DNA of 44,000 bases from Basidiobolus ranarum (taxonomy: Eukaryota > Basidiobolomycota > Basidiobolomycetes > Basidiobolales), in NCBI GenBank assembly GCA_040143965.1, contig JASJQH010000031.1, positions 1 through 44,000 on the forward strand, in the 5' to 3' direction. This document shows, in pieces, positions 19,883-33,133 of this stretch. Each line of letters starts with the position of its first letter. Position 1 is the stretch's first letter. The notes under the pieces were generated by a model. That model was not told the origin of the DNA, did no database searches, and saw nothing but the letters and a program-made list of their open reading frames with translations. Position numbers and translations under genes: made by a program.

Positions 19883-20566
19883 GTATGTCTTTCTTATCAT
19901 GTATAATCTAAATTTTGGTCTGTAATGATCTTTAAACAAAATTTGACATTCCCTTTCTTTCACTTTCCCACTTTTCCTTAAACTGTGATTCTTTATCGAA
20001 GTCACTGTCCCTTATTCTCAACTACTCCTCTTATTGAACTACACATTGAAATGATTGTATCCATATAGCAAAAAAAATCGAAATATATATACTGCATACA
20101 CACAGAAATGCATATATATATACGTATGGTACCCATGCTTTCTTCCCTCACCTTGCCCTCACATCTCACTATTTATTAAAGAATGGTGCATCAACACCAA
20201 GCTGAAGAACAACAAAATCAGCTGGTCTGAATTTCGCTTTCTCCAAGAATTTATACAAAGAAAGAACTCATCAATTGACGCTTCTTTACATCAAAATCAG
20301 TATCCATTCCTCATGAACGACTCTAGATTGAAATAAATGGAGCTCTAAGCGTGAATTAATTTTAAATGCGGAGGTTGAATTTATTTACGGTAAGGAGAAT
20401 GCTCAACGAGTTTGGGATGATAAAAGATAGTGAGCATATACAACAAGATCCAGGATTTAGTGATTGTTTTAACATTGGAGGATAGGATTCAAATCTATTA
20501 CTCAAGTATGCTTTCTAATGCTATGGAATCCCATTAGGCTATGGAAAAAGCTACACGCTGACTAGA
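19883..20566. other. intergenic spacer between convergent genes, AT-rich hairpin
   Basis: The spacer lies between the convergent BTB and FOL1 genes. An imperfect inverted repeat at about 20083-20123 pairs ATATATATACTGCAT with ATGCATATATATAT. An open frame at 20055-20336 starts without ATG and is not supported. Confidence 0.5.
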
Positions 20567-22863
20567 TTATTCGGTTTTCTCGATTGCTCTTGCTTTCCAG
20601 ATTGCATCAGAAACTTTCACTACATCGATCATCTGTTCAACATCGTGAACACGAAGAAGATTAGAACCACCTGCGATGGATGCAGAGCAGGCAGCAGCAG
20701 TTCCCCAGACCCTTTGCTTGGCATCAGATTTTTCAGTCACTTCACCGATGAAGCCCTTACGAGAAGGTCCAACTAGTGTGGGGAATCCATTTAAAGAGCT
20801 TTCTGCGCTAACAATATCAGGAAGGTGACGTAAAATCTGGAAGTTTTGTTCAGAGTTTTTGGCGAATCCAATTCCTGGGTCCAAGATGACGTTCCAGCGA
20901 TAAAGACCAGATTTAATACAGTTTCTAACAGTTTCGGTTAATTTTCTGACAATATCGGCAATAACATCATTGTTTTTGTACTCGGTTAAAGACTGCATGG
21001 TTTTTGTGTTGCCTCTCATATGCATCAAACAAACTGGTACGTTCAACTTGGCCATTATCTCGAACATTTTAGAATCCAATGTTCCTCCAGATACGTCGTT
21101 GATCAAGTCCGCTCCAGCTTCAATTGCTCTTTCAGCAACTTCAGCACGATATGTATCTACTGATATAGGAGCAGTGACTCCTTTTTCACGAAGAGCTTTG
21201 ATGACTGGTATCACTCTGTTAATCTCCTCTTCAATCGAAATTTCCTCAGCCCCTGGACGAGTAGACATTCCACCAATATCAATGATATCAGCGCCATCCT
21301 GAACTAGTTTCTCAGCGTGCGTTACGGCAGAATCAAGATTGCTATGTAATCCACCATCGCTGAAACTATCGGGTGTAACATTAAGGATACCCATGATGTA
21401 TGTTTTTTTGTTCCAATTCCAAAGATTATCTCCAATAGGCATGACTTTAAGAATCTCTTGTTCAATCTCTGGCTGAACGTAAACAAGTTGCGATAATAGC
21501 TGGCCACATGTACGGAATAGCTTGGGGTGCTCGAAATCGGAAGCAATGTCACACAATGGCTTTAGAACAAAGCCTCGCTCTTGAATTCGTGGGTGAGGGA
21601 TCTCTAAAGTGGGAGACTGGTACTCCATATTGTCATAGAATAAGATATCCAGATCGATAGGACGAGGTCCATTACGGACGGTTGGAACTCTACCAGTTTC
21701 CTTCTCAATAGTTTTGCACAGTGCCAGGAGGTCAATAGGGTTCAGCTTAGTATAGATCTAACAATGGTTTTTGATAACGGTAAGCAAGTACTAAAGGAAT
21801 CAATTGAAATTTGAACTTTGAACTTTGGTTATACCTTACAAGCGCTGTTGAGGAAAGGTGGTTGTTCGGTCAGATACATCGGAGGTGTCTCATACAAAAA
21901 CGAAGTATCCACAAGTCTACAATCGGGATGCTCGTGAAGGGTCTTTAGAGCGGATTTGATATTGGCCACACGGTCACCAAGATTTGTACCAATAGCAAGA
22001 ATACTGACATGCTCGTCTTTAGTAGGATAGACCTTGGTCATGATGTCCTCCGAACCAATATTAGTATTAAGTGCAGGTGGGAAATCGGATAGCTCACGAG
22101 TAACCTCAACACCAGCACCTTGAGCATAAATTAAAGCACTAGGTTTTTCCACTTTAACGGTGATTCTAGGAACATGGCATTTCTCGAGTGCGACTTTAGC
22201 AACTGAAGTGGATAAGGCCTCAACAGTTTTATAGTCTGATTCTTCCACGTGGGCTGTAATCACTCGAGCTATAGTAAGATAATTATGAGGCTTTACCACA
22301 CGGTCAATGTTAGTTCCCAGATACATAGGATCAGAGTGGATAGTTAAATTGAGTAAAACAGTCTGCTTATGCTCTCTTTCCCAAGGATTGCAGCCAATAA
22401 TAGCACTAAGTCTCAAATTCTTAACGAAAATAGTATCGTGAGGCAAGTTAAAGGCCTCATTTACTTGCACCTTCTCTTCTTCAGATATATCTTCAAAGTC
22501 TGTTTTGACTCTAGTGATCTCGACTCCAGCCGAGTCAGCATTAAGTAGAGCTCTAGGTTTCTCCACTTTGATGTTGGCTATGCCCGCGTTAAAATCATAT
22601 AAACAGACACGCGCGATACCGTTGGCAAAAGCCTCCATAGAGCGGTGCTTGGATTCCTTGGCGAATTTCTGAACACCCTTGCATAGATGGCCATAATGAA
22701 TGGAGGTAGTTAAGTTATCGTTATCACCAGCGTTCGAAACGTTCGTGAACAAGACTATGTTCAAAACAACCGGTTGAGGCTTCTCACGTTCCCATGAATC
22801 CACACCGAGCGTGGTTTGGACCATAAGATCCCTGAGGATAATCTTGTCTTTAAAACTGGTCAT
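20567..22863 (-). CDS. FOL1: trifunctional folate synthesis protein: dihydroneopterin aldolase, HPPK, dihydropteroate synthase (2 exons)
   Basis: Exons 22863-21835 and 21757-20567 (intron 77 bp) give 739 residues. Two FolB-like aldolase domains lie in tandem (about 1-118 and 140-262, each with the G-x-x-x-WERE motif). HPPK follows from about 285 (SILAIGTNLGDR, SFLYETPPMYLTEQPPFLNS, VRNGPRPIDLDILFYDN, PHPRIQERGFVL). DHPS runs from about 463 (IMGILNVTPDSFSDGG, DGADIIDIGGMSTRPGA, LDPGIGFAKN, GPSRKGFIG). The protein makes dihydropteroate from dihydroneopterin and p-aminobenzoate, a route absent from animals. The STRPG loop keeps Thr509 and Pro511, the residues whose changes give sulfonamide resistance in Pneumocystis and yeast; this copy looks wild type there. 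The intron lies inside HPPK. It is tandem with MED14. Confidence 0.96.
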
Positions 22864-23598
22864 AGCAGTAACGGATAAAATGAAAGCGGAGTATGGATAT
22901 TTGTTACTTGAAACAAGTATGAATTTTGGAGATTATCTCACTTTTTTAGAAAAACGAAAAAAATCGAATATACGTGTACGTGTAATTACACAATGGATTT
23001 TTCGACTCGGTGAGGATTAAACTACAGAGTTCTTTCAAATGGGGTTCGCCTAAGCTCATGTAATCTAATCGCCGAGCGATAATCGTGTACCTTATCGTTA
23101 GCCTCAGACCCACAAATAACAATGCCGATAATTTACTCATTTCCTCTGGCATTCATTGGTAGCCTAGTGGAAGAAGTGGAATTCACGAACCAGTACTAAC
23201 ATGATGAGATTATCAATCACAATAGTGACTAATAGAGTAATTCATTAAATAGTATTCAGCTCTGGTGCGTCCCAAGATTCCCTTTTCAACCAAGGAATAT
23301 ATCCATTAGAGACAGCAGCCTACATATGGAGCATTCATTTGCCAAGTGGCTGGTGGACTTTTATAATGGGATCTTTATTTCAGATGGTAGTTGATCTTCC
23401 TGGTCTCTAATTTAGTGTCCAAAATCAAGAGTTCATCAGTTGACGGTCATCATCTCATTAGGGGTGATGATGGGTGATTCTGTAGTCAGAATGTGGTCAG
23501 CAACATCCAAGCGATCGATACAAGAAATACTCAAGATACATGGTGATGTGGATTAATTTACTTTGTATAGTATGTTTTCGTTTTTTATATATAGTATT
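22864..23598. other. intergenic spacer, no gene seen
   Basis: Holds the FOL1 promoter on the left and the MED14 3' UTR on the right. A stretch at 23149-23185 superficially resembles the 5' part of a glycine tRNA but lacks a T arm. Confidence 0.5.
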
Positions 23599-26500
23599 TT
23601 ATACAATCTCGATAGGGCTTTCAGAGTGGAGTTTTTGGGGTGAGCTTTTGGTTGGCATTCCAGAGGGAAGTGGCCCGGTGGTATTGTCGGACGCTGGAGT
23701 GCACTTCTCGATAAAGTCATTGAGTTCATTGAGAACAAAAGACGATACCGAGATACCACATATGAATCCATGTTGCAGTGGTATGATGACGGCATGTTCG
23801 TCATTAGAATACTGTGATTGCAGAGCAAGTGCTTGACCTACCTGACTAATGAATTGGTTGAACCCAGGGATGGGCTGAGGATTGATGTGTGATCTGGCGA
23901 GGAGTAATTTCGCTGGATCATCAGGTGAGTTCGTCGGGTTCGGTGGAGAGGGCTGTGGTGAGGTTGGCGAACCAAATGACGAGAATGCTGCATCCGACAT
24001 AAATAGACGTGTAGCCGAAGACAGGCGAATATCAATCACAAACCTAAATATACATACACATTAGTACTTGAAGAACACTTGAAACGATCTCTAAAAACTC
24101 ACTTGGATGGGAAATGTAGTCTGATGTGTGTTGCATGGCGCGGAATGATCGTAAGCCCTTTTCCAAAGGTATCTTTAGCATCTCTCTTGCGCTGGAGTTC
24201 GTCCAAAGCACACAGCAGAGGCAACGTGTCGTTAAGGAGATTGATAAGTTGCTTTAGATCTCGATTTTGATTAAGATAGTCCTCAAGGCAAAAGCGAAGC
24301 TTTCGATGAGGATTCTTATGTTTTCCCTGGCCCAAATTCTCCTTCAAAGCAAGAGTGTAATGACTTTTACGGTGACGGGGGCTAGCGGGTGTCCAACAAA
24401 TGACCAAAGAGAATCGCTCTTTTCCGTAAGACACTTTGAGTTGTGTGAGATCAAAGTAATCGATACTTGGCTCTGCATAGATCTGTTTTGCTAGAAGCGA
24501 CACCATAATAACGGTTTCCCAGTCATTGAGAAATTGAGAAATACAGCCATCGAAATCACTATATTTGAAGGATAAAATTCGAGTTTCGTGATCAAACTGC
24601 AGCTGTTTGGAGTCATTTTGTTCGTTATCTTGGATGGTCGGTATATACTGAGACAGAATCCGCGTTTCCATAGATACTTGACAAGTACTTTTACCTGAAG
24701 CATACCAATCAGCCAAGCGAATATTAAGGCTACCAGTCATAATTGTTGAGCAGTCGACTCCTTTGGTGCTAATGGGAATGTCTCGGGGATTTACTTGCAT
24801 GAAGGGAACTTGCGAGATGGGATTGGAGGAATCTTGAGTGCGGAAATCAGCAGCATCGCATTCAAGAGGTATGGGATGAATGTATTGGAACGGAATCTTC
24901 AGCTCAGTCAATTGTTTCTCGAGTTTTTCGAAAGATATCCGTGCACGACAAAAGGAATCTATTTTAGATAAGAGACCGAGGTCGATCGATAATTCGCTTG
25001 TCCCCTTCTCGGATAGCTTGGTTTGTCCGTTTAGCTTATGTGTAGTGCTGGACTTCTGTATGGTTGTCTGGGTTGATATCCGATGATGGCGGAGTAGAGA
25101 TGCTAGCTCAAGCTGCACCGAGTTGTTCAAAGTCATCAAGTGAGAGCCACCTTGTGAGGGGACCAGGCTAATTAGTCGAAAACTCAACGCATTTTCTACA
25201 ATGCTAACCACCAGATAGTAGCTCGGGTGCTGTGTAAACTGTAAGTACAAAACTCGACTTCCGCTGGTCCCAAACTTGGCGATATCTTCATTGCGAAGAG
25301 GCAGAATGGGATACGGCTCCAAACCAAGATACCGTGCCATGGTCTCTACATCATCTATCAAAGTGGCATATTTCAATTCCAACAGCAAACTTGGAAGTTT
25401 GACGAAATTCTCATTCAATTTGTCTTCAAGTGCTCGTAATTTGTTATCACTTTCGTGAACCACTTTGTCCGACATACCAATCACTACACGTCCGGTACGA
25501 ATATCCACATTCAGTGTAAGATAGCGGTCTTGACGATAACGGACTTGCAGACCACACGTAGAGGACTGAGATTTCGATGTACCGACGTGTTGCTCATCCA
25601 GAATCTCAAGATCATTTTTGGTAAATTCTATTCTATTACTTACAAATGAAGACGCGAGCAAAATATCCCGGAAACGAGTGATAACTGCACGTGCGTGAAG
25701 TTCAGCAATCCGCATCAGAAGGCTCTCAACATCAAGCTCTCCAGACTGAATCTCATAATTATCGATTATGCTTCCATCGGTATCAGATCCACCCTCACAA
25801 TGGACACGAAGGGCGGTTTTGGGATACTTCAACGACGGAATCTCCTCCTCTACTTCCGATCGTGAAGTACCTTCTGTGTCGTCTTCATCAGTCAAAGATG
25901 GGCTATATTCCTCCAAGTTGACGATACCAATCTCGATACAGTTTGATGCCTTCGTTGAAGAGGGTTGCGCATTTTTCCACGTTGTAGCAGGGCGCTTGCT
26001 GAGTATAGAAAATTCGATCAGCATTGGTAATGCGTATAACAATGGTAATGGGCATAAACACAGATTCACGCCATGCGATTCATACTAACCACCAATATTT
26101 CAGTTTGATTGATGTTCGGAATTGATTAATCTCCACGATAAGATTATCAGCCCAGCGAGACTTTGCCAAATGTAAGGCCTTGTGGTTCAATGAATATCAG
26201 CTACTGCAATGAGAATAAGCAACATCAGATAAATATTTGTTACCTGTAGATAGAGAACCTCTAGTTGCATGGAAAGACAAAAGGTATCTGTCAATAGATA
26301 GGTGAAGGAAAAATAAGAGTAGGTCGACGAACAAGTAATGCAAAGGGCAATTCATCATTTTAAAAGGATACGAAGATAGTCATATAGTCGAACTAGGGGA
26401 TATTTTGGTAGCTTGTGGACTTCAGGAGATTCTTCTGAACTGAAAGGCTCTGTGGGCTGTTCTTGCCCTTCTTCGGGCTCAGGAGCGGGGGGCTTCTGGG

Positions 26501-28000
26501 GCATTGAAGCTTGGGGGATCAACCTTTGTTGAGCGTTTACAATTAGATTTCGAATCTGATAATCCGTTAAGGATGTATCCATATCTACGCATAAGGAGAA
26601 GTTAGACATCTGAAAAGGTTGGTTGCATATGTTGAGAGCTGCTTTACCTGTAGTCACCTTGGATTTCTCTGAGCACACCAAGATGTCTAGAGATACAATA
26701 TGCCATGGTATATCTTCTTCAGCGCCAAATAAAGTTAGTGATACCTAACAAACGCACGAGTTAAGCATGTCAAATCTAATACATAAACTACTGATGACTA
26801 CGTACCTCGAATTCATGCTCAACGTGAAATACAACACGACCATTGGCTAATATAATTGTTAAAGTTGAACAGTCAAGAATTCATTGTAATAAATATCGGA
26901 CTTACCAATCTTGTATTTGGCCATAGGCGAAGGAAGTGTTTCTTTGCAAATCATGCGCACACGAATTAAGTCATTTAGTCTAGACAATGTGCCAGCAACG
27001 TCGTTATCTTGCAATGGATCGAGAGGAATATAATGAGACTGTAAATGACAAGTAAGTATAATTCCATCGCCAAATTGCCAATAATAGAATCACGAACTCG
27101 AATAATTGTTGGTAATCGCTGATAAGTTCCAGTAGTGAGAACGTCAATAGCTGTCAAGATATCGTAGTTTCGTACTCTAAAGTTGGAGGGAGATACGCAT
27201 TAAAGCTAGTTTTCAACACCAACCAAGTCTACTAAAGATTACCTGGCTTGGGACATGGTAGTATATATTCCGTACAGCGCATCTACTGTTCTCGAAAATG
27301 CTTCATTTTGTTTTTGAAGGAAGCCAATAATGTTCTAGTAAAACGGGGAGAAAATGATTTGAGTAAACGTGCTTGATTCGAACATGATGTTCACCATATT
27401 TCAACCTGACACTGCTGCACTTTGTCCGCATTGACGGCCCATTTAACCAACACAAGCAGCTTGATGAATTGTTGTCGTGTATTAAGCGAATATTCTAATA
27501 TTGCGCGCTTTCGTTCTATGGTTGGCATTCCCGGGAGTCTAAAGAAAGTTTAGTTAGATTGTAGCAAAAGAAGCGCATGTCTGAGGATGAACGATTTGAA
27601 AATGAAGGTATTGCCGCTAACTGATAAAAGTATAACGCGTGAAGATAATTTCACATGAGAATAAACAGGCTGAACGATGTATTTCAAGTAAAATAGAAAC
27701 AGAGATCCAAGGGAAAGATAACAGGGAACGCGAAATATAATTGAAGCGTGGAATAGCACATGATACAGTTTGCTTTAATAAAGAAGTAACTTACACTTCG
27801 GTCAGATTCTGTAGATCGGCATAAGCTTGGTTGACTAATCTTTCAATGATCAGGCGTAGAGGAACCATGTTGTGCATCACCTGTTCCATCTCATCATCAT
27901 TTGAAAGTGTACCATTGGGTACGTCTGTGTCATTCTTTATAGGTTCTACTTCATTATTGGTTAGACCATTGGTCTGCTCTACACCGTTATTATTCACCAT
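23599..28000 (-). CDS. MED14: Mediator complex subunit 14 (12 exons)
   Basis: Exons (transcript order) 28000-27795, 27538-27406, 27334-27243, 27176-27098, 27038-26906, 26846-26806, 26744-26648, 26584-26372, 26287-26244, 26178-26090, 25998-24103 and 24043-23599 join to 1155 residues with every phase matching. MED14 (yeast Rgr1) is the backbone of Mediator, joining head, middle and tail at RNA polymerase II promoters. Family landmarks: VPLRLIIERLVNQAYADLQN near 46-65, RKRAILEYSLNTRQQFIKLL, LVLVKWAVNADKVQQCQNII, LPTIIRSHYIPLDPL, YDYLHTFCLSMQLEVLYLQ, RYLTLNVDIRTGRVVI and YLGLEPYPILPLR. Introns crowd the first 2 kb; the first is long (256 bp), the others 59-91 bp. The start is the first ATG; the frame is open to 28039 only from a TTG. 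The exon 10 to 11 junction (26089-25999) is the least certain. Confidence 0.93.
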
Positions 28001-28455
28001 AGCAAATTCGAAGGTCGAAAAGCAGACGGACAGCAACAAGGGTGAATTTGCAGCACAAATGCCTATGTCATCCGTAAAAAATCATGTTTTATCAATGGCC
28101 AAATAAGATTATTTTTGATAAATCTTTTTATTCAACCTTGTCAGATTAATGAAAATTGAACGATAACTTCGAAAGCTATATTTCCATATGATTTCGGTAT
28201 TTCATTAATGGAATTAGATTATTGTTAATGATTCGAATTAATATCATTGCATAAACCCAATTCACTTGATAGTCAATATTGGTTGAAAATTAGTCGGAGT
28301 TAAACGTCATTACCACCAGATAGTTGCTCGTTACTTCTGACCAAACCTGAGCTCTTCCTGCAGGTGTTTTTGAAGTCTTTGACCATCCCAATATTATTAA
28401 AAATTTAATTACCTAGAGGAGCACCTATACGTCTTATATTATATTTATTGGAATT
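28001..28455. promoter_or_regulatory. divergent promoter region of MED14 and TRAPPC11
   Basis: This 455-bp AT-rich stretch separates the two divergent starts and must hold both promoters. No further gene is seen. Confidence 0.55.
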
Positions 28456-31400
28456 ATGGATTCATTTCCGTCTGAATTTACCCATCACCTGTTGCCTGTG
28501 ATGGCGGTCTCTGGACTGTCTTCACCTTGCGCCGAAACAGGGAACAATACACCAGAGGCTTTTTTAAGTTCGAATAATTTTAATAGATTTCTACCAGCTC
28601 GGCAAACATTTTACAAGAACTTGATATCTTTACTAAAAGCGAAGACCACAACAAACATTTGGGAGGCGAACCCGATGGGGAATGGAACTTCCTTGTTCCA
28701 GATTCAGTTTGTTTCGAAAGTAAGTTTTTGCAACAATTGACTGTTATGTTTACCTCAACCTTTAACTTGGATTTAAGGATTTTCAACTTCCAGTAAAGCG
28801 AAACAAAAATTCGGGAGGCGGGTTCCATTCACCACTATCACCGTTATCACAGTCTAGTCCTCTGTACCCAGATGGCATAATGAGTCCAATGTGGATTCGG
28901 AAGCAAAAGGATACAAAACCTGGAGTATTGGTGATGTTTTCAGAATTACCTGCTTTGAACGACAATAATGAACAAAAGGTAGTTGGACCTTTGGCAGCTG
29001 TTAGTGTGTTAGAGCGAGAAAAGGACGCTACTTTAATTTCAGAAATTGTAGAGCATAGGTATGTACAATCTATCGGTTTTGAATAGAAGAGGATAATCAC
29101 TCATTTTCTAAATCATCAGAAAAAACTCTCAAGAGGCTGGGTCAAAGTTTGCCGTTGTATTGATGCTGAGGGCTCATGATGCTGGTACACCTATCCAATA
29201 CCTAATAGAACCAATGCGATGATTTGTATTAAGTACTTGTCCTGTAGAGAATCCCAATATCGAGGATAGAATAACGAGCATCCGACGAGCATCTGGTCTT
29301 GATCAAAGAAATTCATTCTTCGTGCTCCCACCACTTGGACCCTCTGAGCTCCAGGAGTTTATCAACAAGTAATTCTTTTCTTGACATAGAGGTTGCTCAC
29401 TCTACAATTCATCACTAACATTTCCACAGCTTTCAGAGGTCATTGTATGAGCCCGCCATCAACTTTTATCGTGAGCAAGGGAAGCACATGAAAAAGAAAA
29501 GATCAAGAATTCCCATGCCACAGCCACCAAAATCACCCGTGATGAACCCTAACCCGGAAAAACCTTCAGAGTTACCTTTGTCGAATCTCGGCTGGTTGGT
29601 AAGATACGATTTCAAGATGGCAACGTTTGCTGAGTTTCGGCAAGACCCTGAGAGTGCACTCAAGTTCGTTATTTGCTTTCTCCATATCTCTATTTGTCAT
29701 CTGTTAATGAGCTATTGGTGATTCTATAATAGATACTACGAGTCTAGTTACATGAACCTGGTTGACATGTTTTCACCCGGCGTCACTGCAGCTACTGGAT
29801 GTCCATCGCTAGTTCCAAACACCAAGAGGTGGTCTGAAGCACGGATTCTAGCTGAAGCAATCCACCTGAAGGTACCGCGATCCTTATTTTGAGTTTCATT
29901 ACCATTGTCTGACAATCTTATTGCCACTAGATATGTAAATTGAACTTTTACATGGACAGTCCCAATGCTTCTCTCATCCAACTACAACGCCACTTGGATA
30001 TTTTCCCCATTATTCTGAGCAATGCTACGATCACCTCCGAATCATTTGAGTATTGGGCTTGGCTGTCTAAACAGTACCTATCGTTTCTTCCCCTCTTTCC
30101 ATTATCGAACTCTAACAGAACCTATCCACATTGAACTTAGATACCGCGCTTTCGCCGAGTTAGTTGAATTGGCCACTAAGCATGGGATGCGTATTCCCTC
30201 GCCAGAGGCTCAGGCTTCAAATATGCATGTTAGTGGGGCAGTCTTACCCGATTACCGAGCTGGATTCAGTGGGAGTCATCCTACTGCAGCTGGAAGTGGT
30301 GTATGCCCAGGGTTAGTAATACAGCATGCTGGGTTTTACTATTACTCTTCCGCAGTTTGTAGTATGGAAAGAAGACATTGGTTTTTGGATATATCCGAGG
30401 TAAATAAGAAACTAGCCATTCCGACTCCAATTCCAGTCTTATTAACAGGATTCTCTGTTGACAAACTACTAGAAAATGGAAAAAGAAAGCAACCAAGAGA
30501 ATCTGGATCTCAATACCGAGAAGAAATTTGATCACACAGCGATCATCATCGAGCTGTTAACCAAGAGTTATGAACAATTTAAGAAATACAAGAACGCAAG
30601 GATGACACTATTTCTTGCTGCTGAGATTGCCAAGTCTTACTTTGATGGAGGGAAATATGAAATGGCACTGAAGTAAGTGCATCCTCTTTGCCGGTGTTGC
30701 GTGTATTGCGTGGTTAATCCATTTATTTGAAAGGTTTTTCGAACGAATCGCCAAGACATATCGAAAGGAAAATTGGAATACCATTCTAGCCTCTATTTTA
30801 CACAGTTCTCTCGTTTGTACTCGAGAACTTCAATTATGGGAAAGTGCAGTTGGTTATTTGATTGAGTTACTTTCGGATCAGGTTACTATCGACCACGAAG
30901 CCCGCGAAGCTTATCAACGCGAGCTAGTTCAAATATTAACGGAACAGAAGAACGAAGAACCTAAGTCGATCATTATCGATTTAGATCAAATTAACTCTTT
31001 GGTCCATTTTGGAGTTCAATTTGAATCTGGGAATGCGTTCGTTGGAACCCCAGCTAAGTTTCAAGTAACCGCCACCACTAGTTGCCCTTTGCCTTTAGAG
31101 ATATCTTCTTTACGTCTAGTTTTCAATGACTCTAGCTTTGATCACCACCTTTATCATCACCAAGACCAGGTCAAGGATGTAAAAGGAGTCCAATGGATTG
31201 ATATTAAAGATTCTCGTCAGAAGGAAGGTGAGGATGGGCTTGCTTGGTCGAAACAGGTGGATTTACGACTCTCAAATGAAGACATCAAGATACTCGAAGG
31301 TAGTATAACCCCAAGAGAAATTTCAGAGCTCAAGGTTAGAAAGCAAAGATTGTGCCCAATATGCACTAATGAATAATATTACTTATGAGGCGCGCAATAT

Positions 31401-33133
31401 CTTTTCAACTCGTAGGTCGCTGTGATTGCTTGTCATATATCCACCCCAGGGTGGCAGCTCACATTAAACTACCCCTTACCGAACCATGACAATAACTTAA
31501 AGAAGATGAAATGGTTGGATGTTAAGCAACAGGAGGATCAAGGTATTCTTTTTATTCGGAGTTCTATTAAAACATTAATTTAAATTGGACATTCAGTAGT
31601 GAAGAAGTTCATCTCACTTGATGAGGCGGAGGATCGCTCCACACTCAGGTTTGTTTTCACAACGTTGCTCTACAAATCTCCATTATTCACCCTATGTCTC
31701 TCAAATCCAGGGTAACTCACCGACGACCAAAAATGGAAATGAAAGTGGATTGCGAACAGGTTGCTCTACTTGATGAGGCCTATCCAGTAAACGTGGTAAT
31801 TACCAGTCAAGAAGAGCGCAAGGCTCAGGTCACACTTACGGTGGAAATCAAGGCTGGGGCTGCCCACGGCTTAGATGACATGGTAGATTTGGATCCATCA
31901 TTCGAATCAGCTGAACAAACATTTACACACGACTTGGGCCAAGTAAACCCAAATGAAGTCAAAGATCTCACCTTTTTTATCCGCGGCAGTCAGCAACCTC
32001 TAGAAAGATTACTGACACTCACGCTAAGATATTACCTTGACTCACCCGATGCCTCAAACGACCAACTTAATGTATATGAAAAGCGAGAAACGTTGCAAAT
32101 TGAACTTCAGCAGCCTTTCCAAACCGAATTCAAGGTATATCCAGAGGACTTGAACGTGCCCGATGAACCTGATTCTTTATCTAGAACAGAGCACAATTTA
32201 TTGGTAACTCAAATCAAGAGCCTCGCTTTGGCTGATTTAGAAGTTCGTAAGATTGAGCTTCAGGTCACGGTAAGTGAAATCTTTTGCCAGTACAATCAAC
32301 AACATTAGTGATTTTAATCATCTAAAGCAGAAGTCAATCGCCCCAAACAATACCGCTGTAAAGTTGTTATCTGGCTCGGAAGTTACAAACAAGGATTACA
32401 CTGGTAATGAAGCTATAGTTGGCCGATATTTCTCTCATCATATTTACTCAAACATTCTATATCATTAGTGTTTAAACCTGGCTATGTCTTCAGCTGCAAT
32501 CACCTTTTGGCATTCGAAACCGAAGATATTACAATTCCCAAGGAAAGTGTGGAAGTGGGATATTTGGAAGTCTCATGGAAACGGTAAGAAACCACCTACA
32601 TAAATGACCTTTGACCGTTTACATTCTAACAAACCTCGGATCTAGCCGGACGCCCCATCCTGCACTTCAAGATCGTGTGTTCACAAGTGTTGTAATGATT
32701 CCGCGTATCGAATTATCAAAACCAGCTCTAAAAATCACCCTAGGTCAGTGTCTCCCCCTCTTAGCCTTTGTATCGTATATTAACCTGATATATTATAGAT
32801 GTCCCTGCTGAGATATACCTTGCCACACCATTCACCTTTACTTATGTTATTGAAAACCCTACATCGCAAATGGAAGAGCTTGTAGCCATTGTGGATGCCT
32901 CCAATCAATTAATATTCTCTGGTTATAAGCAACATCTTGTTCGCATTCTTCCGCTTAGTACCACCAAGCTTAGATTCAACGGTTATGCTTTGGCTCCTGG
33001 AAAATCAACCGTTCCGAAGCTTAGGTTGGTGGAGCCCGGAAGTGAGAATGAAGGAATCAGCCTCGATAATGAAGAGCTTGCGATCTATGTCAAACCAGCC
33101 CCGGTAAAGCTCCAACCCGTGGCGGAAGTTTAA
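28456..33133 (+). CDS. TRAPPC11: trafficking protein particle complex subunit 11, foie-gras/gryzun family (17 exons)
   Basis: Exons 28456-28719, 28778-29058, 29120-29184, 29248-29368, 29430-29663, 29733-29871, 29931-30073, 30141-30399, 30473-30672, 30734-31334, 31416-31542, 31597-31648, 31711-32269, 32328-32403, 32469-32583, 32646-32743 and 32799-33133 give 1222 residues with matching phases. TRAPPC11 is a large TRAPP III subunit acting in ER-Golgi traffic and autophagy. The foie-gras part is seen from RITSIRRASGLD through NFQRSLYEPAINFYRE and EYWAWLSKQYRAFAELVELA to HAGFYYYSSAV and AEIAKSYFDGGKYEMALKFF. The C-terminal half is beta-rich and gryzun-like. Introns are 54-81 bp. Exon 14 has a tandem AAGCAG acceptor. 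A long GFSGSHPTAAGSGV segment precedes the HAGFYYY motif and could be lineage-specific. Budding yeast lacks this subunit. Confidence 0.93.

Noticed and set aside
23149-23185. tRNA-Gly-like 5' half (CATTGGTAGCCTAGTGG)
   Set aside because: No anticodon arm, no T-arm GGTTCGA box and no matching acceptor stem downstream.
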